Below, piece by piece: positions 56,168 to 64,000 of a stretch of DNA of 64,000 nt. Source of the DNA: Tigriopus japonicus (taxonomy: Eukaryota > Arthropoda > Copepoda > Harpacticoida > Harpacticidae); assembly GCA_010645155.1 (NCBI GenBank), contig CM021317.1, positions 4,755,942 through 4,819,941 on the forward strand, in the 5' to 3' direction. The notes below the pieces were generated by a model. That model did no database searches, was not told the origin of the DNA, and saw only the letters and a list, made by a program, of their open reading frames with translations. Every line of letters starts with the position of its first letter. Positions within the stretch are counted from its first letter, which is position 1. A program made the translations under genes and the position numbers.

Positions 56168-57043
56168 CAGACCTGTTCAAGATACTTTGAAAAAGTATCT
56201 AGATAAGATAGTATTTTCCGCAAAGTATCTAGATAAAGATAGTTTAAGATGCTTTCTTGAAAAAGTATCTAGATAAAGATACTTTAAGATACTTTCCCGA
56301 AAAAAGTATCTAGATAAAGATACTTTAAGATACTTTCCCGAAAAACTATCTAGATAAGATACTTCAAGATACTTTTCCCAAAACGTATCTATATAAGATA
56401 CTTCTAGATACTTTTCTTCATTATGCATAATGTCAAATTATTTGTGCATTATGCCCATTGAATGTGGATGCATTATACATGTTAAAACTTGAGAGTGGAC
56501 GAATTATGCACATTGAGAGTGGATGCATTATGCACCCTTCCTCAAAATGGATAATGAATGCATCCTCAGATTCCTCACTCAATGTGCATAATGTGTCCAC
56601 TCTCAAGTCTCAACATGCATAATGTATCCACTTTCAATGTACATAATGCACAAGTAATTTGAAATTATGCAATATGAAGAAAATTATCTAGAAGTATCTT
56701 ATCTAGATACTTTTTGGGAAAATGCATAATGCATACTAAACAATGCATAATGGATGCTTTAACACAAAAGATTGAGAGAACATATTATCTAGATAAAGAT
56801 AGTTCAAGATAGTTTTCCAAAAAAGTATCTAGAAAAAGATATTTCAAGATAGTTTTCCGAAAAAAGTATCTAGACAAAGATACTTTAAGATACTTTCCCG
56901 AAAAAAGTATCTAGATAAAGATACTTTAAGATACTTTCCCGAAAAAAGTATCTAGATAAAGATACTTTAAGATACTTTCCCGAAAAAAGTATCTAGATAA
57001 AGATAAAAGATAGTTTAGATAATTGAACAGGTCTGGCCCTTAT
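56160..57043. mobile_element. 868-bp foldback element with hAT-type ends and 8-bp target duplication
   Basis: Direct repeats GCCCTTAT at 56160-56167 and 57036-57043. The element begins CAGACCTGTTCAAGATAC (56168) and ends ATTGAACAGGTCTG (57035). Outer arms are tandem arrays of a roughly 40-bp unit (AGTATCTAGATAAAGATACT, TTAAGATACTTTCCCGAA). The centre (about 56410-56700) is a large imperfect palindrome built on TGCATTATGCA-type motifs with GAGAGTGG. No transposase frame. Confidence 0.85.
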
Positions 57044-59790
57044 GTATTTCTAAATATTGATCTTGTTTTTGGATACAGAATGGTCAATCATAATGATAAA
57101 CTTAAAGTACTATCAATCACGCTTGCTTCCACATTTCATAATCTTACACACTTGCAATTTTTCATGAGCGCGTATTTTGTCGCCGAATTTACAATTGGGT
57201 TAAATTTGCTTCAATGACTATTTTTGTTGCAAATTTACCCAGGCGGGGTCTTCTGATTTCATCGATAGTGCAATTTAGACCCTTCTCAGCGATTGACCAC
57301 ATTTGATGAAAGCTGAAAAGATGAGGAGAATTCTCCCAACGAAGGATTTGCACATTCAGTGTTTTATTTAGGCCAAAGCCTTTTGTCATTGATTATACAA
57401 AATTAGGGAATTTTGACATTTTCATTTCTGATTGTTGATCGTGCCAACAGGGATATCAAATGGCAATTTTTACTGCCACTGTTTTGCAAAAAGGACAAAA
57501 TTTTCCAGGTTTCATATGTGAACCAGAATTTGCCACTTTATAGAAGAGAAAAAAATGGAAGTAAAATGAAGTAGGAAATTATGGATCCAAGGACGAAAAA
57601 GAACATTTTGGACGATAAATTGACAACAATCATTTTTGGTCTAAATGCGAGGACAAAACTTAGCCCATAAAATCGAAACGAAAATTATCACTAAGATACG
57701 AAAAGATGCACCGCGCCATACACAAAAAACATGAGCTAAAGGCAATTTTTTTTCGCTCAAACAGTGGAAGTAAATTGCAGTATGGGACTTACAAAATAGA
57801 TTTAAACAACTTTTGGCAAATGGCATGAAACCATTTGGCAATGCTTGTTACTAATCAACACGCCTTGCTGGTTCGCCTTGTCATGTTCAAAAATACGAAC
57901 AACTAGCCGTCACGACAAGCATCATTTATGAAGCTAAGTTGATAGTTTAATTCAAAAATAGAAGTGACGCTCTACACCATCTTGTGGAAAACCAACTCTG
58001 AGTGTTTGAGGCGAAACATGGGGCTCTAATATATAATCATTCAATGGAATTTTTTAGTTTTTTAGAATTTTCATAAAAACCATAATACCTTAGCTGTACT
58101 CAAAAAGACTCAAAATATGAAGAAATGATATAAATAAATGATACAAGCCACAACTTTGGGAGCTATAGGACGAGAATTCTTGTCGAGCAAAGTTGCCTCC
58201 AACTAGTGACGAATTGTTAATCTTGGATTGAATTTCTTCATAGACGAGAGTGTCAATCTATATTTGCAGTGTCTATGGCTAAAAGGTCTGCGTAGTGGAT
58301 GCAATCTGCAGCCAAAGTCCTCTCATCTCTTTTTTGCTTGATGCCTCGGAGGAAAAAATCGATTGACGTCTTTTCTGTTCGTATGTGACCCTTTTCCAAG
58401 AAAACGAAGGGTTGCTAGGTAGACAGAAGTGACGAAATTGAAAATCTAAAATGGAACAGAGGCTCATTGCAAAACATAATTCAATCTTGAGACATTGATT
58501 TTTTCCAAAGAGTTATTCTAACTGGAATGCATTTGGTTGCATTCTTCACATTTTTGGGCTTTTGAAGTGTTGGACAACTCGTCCCCGGGGCCATTTTAGA
58601 TCATATATATATTTGTAGATTCGACAAACTATGTATTTGTAGGACATAAGCTGATCGATGGTTGCGTGAATGAGCTCAGAATTTCCGGTGAATATTTATA
58701 AACTAAGCAGTGTAGGTTATTAACCCGTCCTGATTTTTGCTTTGTTCATTTCATATTATTTTGCTGCCCTCTACTCTTTTTTTGAATGGAATCATCTACT
58801 GATATCATTTAAGGTTGAGTTAACCAAATTTCTGCATTTTTTTTGTAAACATTACAAAAAGATATACAAGGGTTAAATTGAATCATCCCTTAAGTATGCT
58901 CAATTTGCCTATGAATTTCTCCCAATGACAAAGCTTGAGGGAAGAGAACTCGTTGAATAAGGTGTGCCCATGTTGAACTAAGAATTATACTGTAGTATTA
59001 GATTGTAGATAGATTTGCCAGAGCATGTCACCTCTACTATAACTCTATGTTTCGACGAGATGGAACTGAGGAAAAGATCGACCATTCAGATCGGCCGTCA
59101 ACCACCTCTTGTAAAATGGTTAGTTATAATACCTAAATGATCGGGGAAAACGAACACTGAAAGAGACACCAAACCGTGTCAATATTGTAGTTGGGTCCAA
59201 AGTCAACAGCCAAACTGAAACATGAGGAATGGTACGGATGGGCACACAATACCCGAATGGCATTCAAAATTATGTAAAACCCACATCTGTGCTCAAATGG
59301 CTGGAACATGTTTATCCACCCTCGAGATCCCTCTTATCGCTCGGGAGGTACTGTGCGTAAATAATGGTTGGAAATCCAACTCTGATAGTCTCTATTTGTC
59401 TTTCATAATCCATGCGAGTCGTCAAATGAAGCACAAGGCAGAATCCCATGTGTGTAGGATTGTTGACATGTTCCAGTGTTCCAGGCACACATTTCGTCTC
59501 TGATAAGAATGAAGCATGCGCGGCTCATGTGTGGCATTGTCTCAATCAATCGGAGATACGATTCGTGAAGTGTGCCTTGATTTGCTTAAAGATTCAGGAC
59601 TTGAGATGAATCTTGTTCCAACGTTCAGGGTTGCCTGCAACTCATTCTTGGACCAAGAGTAGGACAACTCGTGACTTTAAAAGTGATCTTTTACATTCAT
59701 TAACATTTTTGATGGTGTTATTACAAATTTTAGAGATATTCTCGAACATAATCTTTTGCTAAGGACGCCCAAATGGTAGACAAACGATAA
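57044..59790. other. Gene-free spacer
   Basis: AT-rich, open frames under 100 codons with no recognised domain or splice partners. Confidence 0.4.
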
Positions 59791-60023
59791 TAGGTCAGTT
59801 GTTAAGCATGTTTGGAAGAGTATTAGAAGTATATCTAGAAGCATAAAATAATATGAGATGTAGAAGGAATAACCATGTCGAGTAAGCTGTGATTTGGAAG
59901 TGCAACTTGTGTAGCCAGACTTGATCGAGCATGGTTATTTCTTTTCTATTCCATTTCAAATGCTTTTTCAATGCTTCTAGATATGTTTCTATTATATTTT
60001 TAAACTTCCTCAACAGCCGACCT
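59791..60023. mobile_element. Hairpin MITE, TAGGTYAGTTGTTRAGG family, copy B
   Basis: TAGGTCAGTTGTTAAGC at the left, CCTCAACAGCCGACCTG at the right, and mirrored interiors (ATGCTTCTAGATATGTTTC). Aligns with copy A at 16390 along its whole length. Confidence 0.65.
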
Positions 60024-60117
60024 GGTACCTCAAAGCAAGAAGCACTGGAATCATTTTTCGTTTCCGTGCTTCTTGCTCAAAGTAAGGAGTCACAATCAGT
60101 AGATCAAATCAAGTTCA

Positions 60118-60767
60118 ATGAGGCATGCAGGGGGAGGTTTAAGTGATCTCTTCAAAAATCTTATCGCGGGCGGATGAAAAAAGAGAAAAGGCTTGTTCGT
60201 CAATCTAAGATTTTGGTCAGTGCAAGGGTTTTCGCGTTTTACAGACCGCCCTTATGACTTAGATGCTACAAAAAATGTCGAATTGCCAGTTTGGACATTT
60301 TGACTCTCGGTTTTGTAAGAATTTGCAACATTATTCCTTTGTTTAAAAAAATGGCAAGCACTTAAAAAGACCTTTGATATTGAAGAGAAACACGTACAAA
60401 AAACGGCATTTTGTTTGATACCATGATGGTTTTGGAGCTTTACAATACAAATCAGTGCTTATAACATCACTTACACTTGTACTTACCCAAAAAAAAGTGG
60501 CCTTTTGTTGAGAATTTTCTCGTGCAAGAACGAGCAAATAAAGTGTGCATTTTTTTCCAAAATCCTAATCAAAGGTGTTCAAACTTGCAATTCGACATTT
60601 TTCATGGCATCTAATTCGCAAGGGCGGTCTGTAAATTGCGAAAACCCTTAAACTGCCCAAATTCTCACAAGCCACCCACTGTTGCCAAACAAGCCTTTTC
60701 TCTTCTTTCATCCGCCCGCGATAAGATTTTTGAAGAGATCACTCAAACCTCCTCCTGCATTTCTCAT
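60118..60767. mobile_element. 650-bp element with about 190-bp inverted arms
   Basis: Left arm 60118-60305 (GGAGGTTTAAGTGATCTCTT, CAAAAATCTTATCGCGGGCG, ACAGACCGCCCTTATG) and right arm 60565-60767 are mirrored, roughly 85 percent identical by eye. The centre of about 260 bp is AT-rich. A solo arm is at 49.7 kb. Confidence 0.7.
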
Positions 60768-61805
60768 TAGGCACGGTAACAATGTATGGGTCACACACAA
60801 AAAATGTATTTTTGACTTATGGCAAGTAGTGAATACTAACGAGGAATAAGTTAAGAATACAATTGCCATTTGAAGTAATGGTATAAAAAGCAATAAGGTT
60901 TTTGATCCATGGTGAACTGCATTCATCCCTTTTCCATCACTCAATAAAAAATCCATCACTCAATGGTAAAGTTTAAGATACTTTTCTTGTCACCTTTTCA
61001 GTGTGAACTTTTTGTTTTGCCCTTTTTATATCTGATGTGTTTTCTTTAGTTTTTCATTGTGCCCAAGTTTGTTGGTCAACTTGGGTTAACTATGTGTTTT
61101 GCATAAAAATCCTTTCTAATCAATGAGGCGAGCATTGAAAAGATCTTTTTCCCAAAACTTGAGAAAAAACTTGTTCATTTGTTTTGCGGCGAAAAAAATC
61201 TTTTTGTGGTTTAACATGTCAAATGTTTTTGATTTTCGCATTTTCTAGAATTTTCCAGAGAAAACTCCTTTTCGCGGTTTTAAGAAGAGAAAGGATTAGC
61301 TCAATCTTTTCATGAATTCACTTTCACGTTCCTATGGTATTAAAAATCAAAATCTGGACGCAACTATGACGAATCCCGCCCTGATCCTAAACATCCTCAG
61401 TCAAGTTAAAAAAAAGGATCAGAACTTTGATTCCCTTTTTTACATGTAACCGTTAAAAACTGTTCAAATTCAAATGCCAAGCCAATAAGGATCTACTACC
61501 CTCGTATATTCGGAGAGCGTTTGATCCCTGTTCTCGGTTGTCCTTGGGCGCGCTCAGCTCAACAAGCACCTTGAATGGAATCGAGGAGTTTTGGGTGTTC
61601 CACTCTCATTGTGTTCTGAACTTGATCTGTTGATAGATACATGGAATGTGGAGCTGATCCATCCACTTGGGTTTTGTAATTTTGTGTTACATCAAATATT
61701 CATGTTTCCATTGTGATTCATGTGGACCATGAAGAGCCAAGCAGAAGGCTTCAAAGCGAACCTCATTGATTTGTTAACTTGATCGGAAAACCTATCAAAA
61801 GAGGG
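60768..61805. other. Spacer upstream of the secreted LamG-like gene
   Basis: AT-rich up to about 61.5 kb, then less so as it nears the gene start at 61806; presumably includes the promoter, but I see no TATA box at the expected place. Confidence 0.35.
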
Positions 61806-63525
61806 ATGGCCAAAACGCTATCTCTTGTAGTTTGGTTCATAAGCCTCGATTTGGTGTCGACCAAATCGCCATCTGCTCCTGCATCCAAAAAATTGGAAGA
61901 TACCTTTCCCTATGGTGAGTGATGGTCCCTGAAGGAATTGGTGGCTCATTTTTGGTTCCATTATGAGAGCGAATCCCCATGTTCTAAAAGACTTGGAGAC
62001 GGAAACGAACCTTTGATTGGTCGGATGAGATTAGGAGCTAGTTTCCTGATGCAAAACTCCGGTGCCAACTTGGTTCTTACTTTTTTCCGGAAATTGATTG
62101 CAATGCACGTTTTGGGGTTCAGGTGTTAAAAGACAAAGTCAATCGGAAGGAACGTAAAATGGAATCTGTTTTTGTTAAATCCAGAAATTTGTTGGACCAG
62201 AGCAATGCATTTTGAACACTATGTGTTAAATTTGGTCCCATTTCCAAAGACGACGGGGCGCCTAATTTTTTTTAATGTACAGCTATCGGCTTAAAAATGA
62301 TTTCAAATCAAACGCTTTTTGTACTAATAAGTCGAAAAAGTCTTTTTTTTAAATTGCGATTCAAATCCAATTATGGGCTTGCTTCTTTTCAATGGGCAAT
62401 CTTTATATGGCCTCTATCTTTATTTAAAATCATGTATGTTTTATGGGCCATTGTTATCCCTAAAAAATCAGATAGGTATGGAAAAATTGCCAAAGATTAA
62501 TTTTTACTACGTTAAAAAGTACATAGTAAAGCTACAAGAATAAAAAGAAACCAAATTTTCTTTCTTGGCAGCGGAAGCTCTTGCCGCAAAATGTAATCCC
62601 AATTTTAGTTTGATTTATGTCGTGCAGTTGCCTAAGATGACCACTCGGTCATTGTTTTCTCAAAACTATTCATGTATTAATTGTGAGATGCTTTTAGTTT
62701 TACGTGGGATTTTTTAATGAATGTGACTAATAATATGACTCCCGGAACCGTTTGGCCTTCTCTTCATTCTCCGAATTATGTTTCATTGATCCAAAATTCA
62801 ATCAACTTAATGCAACAATAATTTCTGGTAATTGGCTCAACCATGTCCTGTTTTGAGAGGTCCATCGTGTTGATGAATGACCTCCTAAGAAGGAGTGTGA
62901 CGTCATCAAAACCCTTCATTCTACTGTGGTCGAAAGGAGTTCATAAAACTTAAGATTAATATGTAAAGTGCAAACGCAAAAGTGAAAGCTTAGCTTGTCG
63001 GTACATTTCAGTAAGGTTGATTTGAAGATCCTGGTCCGTTTTCCAGATCCTTCATTGCTATTTCACCGCCATGAACCCATTCCAAGCGACTACTTACTTC
63101 AATTCCAATCGGATGGAGTGCTCAGCAATCAAACTTTTGCCTCTTATTCGGGTGATTTGAAAGAGATGCAAGAGATGACTTGGTGTTATTGGTTCTACGT
63201 TCATTACCATCATAGCACAATGTCTTTGGCCAGTTATTGTGCACCAAACAACAATTGCTCCCAAACCAATGAAGAACCCAAGTGCTCCAATATCCGTGAG
63301 TTTACCATCGGTTACGCATTAGAAGAAACAATAAAGTTGACGATTGGTTTCACTTTGTCCTAGAATATCATTTGGAAAATAAAAATTGGGAAGAGTTCCG
63401 AGTGGAGTTTTCCATATCCGAGGTCAAAACCAAGTCGTTAAAGGCCAAGGTCGTGCCCAAAAGGTGGAACCATCATTGTCTTACCTACGAGTCCAGAACA
63501 GGAAAAGTCACAATGTTCAGCTCTG
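61806..63525 (+). CDS. Secreted protein with laminin-G/pentraxin-like segment (5' part, continues past the window)
   Basis: Exon 61806-61914 starts with ATG and encodes a signal peptide (MAKTLSLVVWFISLDLVS) and ends one base into a codon at GTGAGT. Clear later exons are 63013-63295 (contains FPDPSLLF, MTWCYWFYVHYHH and an Asn/Cys-rich turn; donor GTGAGT) and 63364-63525 (WEEFRVEFSIS, RWNHHCLTYESRTGKVTMF; donor GTAAGA), which join in frame. The pattern W-x-H-x-C-x-x-Y-x-x-x-x-G-x-v-x-x-F followed by G is the core of laminin-G/pentraxin-type lectin folds. A possible linking exon starts after the acceptor at about 62572 (EALAAKCNPNFSLIYVV), but its donor is unclear. A further small exon may occur near 63620-63652. 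Length and C-terminus lie outside the window. Confidence 0.6.
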
Positions 63526-64000
63526 GTAAGACGTTTCGTATTATTCCGAAAACATGAAAGGATATCAAGAACATCGTGACGATCGTGACCAAGTGTTTGA
63601 GATAGATTTATAACTTTAGGGTCCAAAAGAGCTAAACATGATTTGAAAACTAGGTAGGAACGGCAGATTTCATCCGCAACGCAATTATTTCCGTTTTTTA
63701 AATAGTCACGCCTGGAGCCCTGAAGAATCTGTAATGGTTCTATACCGAGCGCCTTTTTTAGTTTTCGGATGTATTCAAAATGGAATCACGCAACCTAAGA
63801 ATATTACATGAAGAGGTGCTGACAAAGAGAACAGTCATTTAAGAAATATGAAAAAAACCAAGACCAAAGGAACTTGTTACAAAAAATGAAACAGTTTGTG
63901 ACAAATATCAAAATGTTGGATTTTTTTGAGAATGAAAATAGACCAACAAACTAGTTAAAAACATGACTTCACGTAAAAGATTTATATGAAATTTTACTTT

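Noticed and set aside
56180..57015. A CRISPR array or centromeric satellite
   Set aside because: The repeats lie inside a single transposon bounded by mirrored ends and an 8-bp duplication, in an animal genome.

Overview
This is eukaryotic, AT-rich DNA from an invertebrate animal. Genes have many small exons, GT-AG introns down to about 62-72 bp, and a background of short non-autonomous transposons. The gene set (a type II membrane neprilysin, lysosomal-type beta-glucuronidases, a P5B ATPase, the small lysine-rich protein SMKR1) and a TATA box plus TCAGT initiator suggest an arthropod, most plausibly a crustacean such as a copepod. That placement is inference; nothing in the window fixes the species.

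Layout. 1-9.7 kb: no convincing gene, only repeats. 9,726-28,870 (+): a nearly complete neprilysin (M13 peptidase) gene in 15 recognised exons whose phases join without a break; the start exon lies upstream. Its 6-kb intron between 20,451 and 26,439 holds two intronless beta-glucuronidase genes on the opposite strand, about 22,346-20,442 and 24,560-22,590. The stop end of the first overlaps a neprilysin exon by 10 bp. 30,851-37,869 (-): an 18-exon P5B ATPase resembling ATP13A3, with a possible further N-terminal exon to 38,327 and a CpG/GC-box promoter near 38.5 kb. 38.6-45 kb: mostly repeats, one orphan coding exon (43,466-43,760, -) and a GC-rich island open in several frames. 45,035-51,551 (-): an 11-exon seven-transmembrane receptor-like gene, intact apart from an apparent one-base frameshift near 47,460. 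52,362-52,631 (+): SMKR1. 53-61.8 kb: a LINE fragment and several foldback or MITE elements. 61,806 to beyond about 63.5 kb (+): start of a secreted protein with a laminin-G/pentraxin-like segment, running off the window.

The genes do not form one pathway. Neprilysin is a cell-surface peptidase, the glucuronidases are secreted or lysosomal glycosidases, the P5B ATPase is an endolysosomal transporter, and the receptor-like protein is membrane-bound. Their arrangement is the notable part: nested, antisense, tandemly duplicated intronless genes inside a peptidase intron.

The repeat fraction is unusually legible. It includes tRNA-derived SINE copies, TA-flanked MITEs, hAT-type elements with exact 8-bp target duplications (one an 868-bp foldback with internal tandem repeats, one interrupted by a nested palindrome), 33-37 bp palindromic micro-insertions with 6-bp duplications, and long inverted-repeat elements of at least three families.
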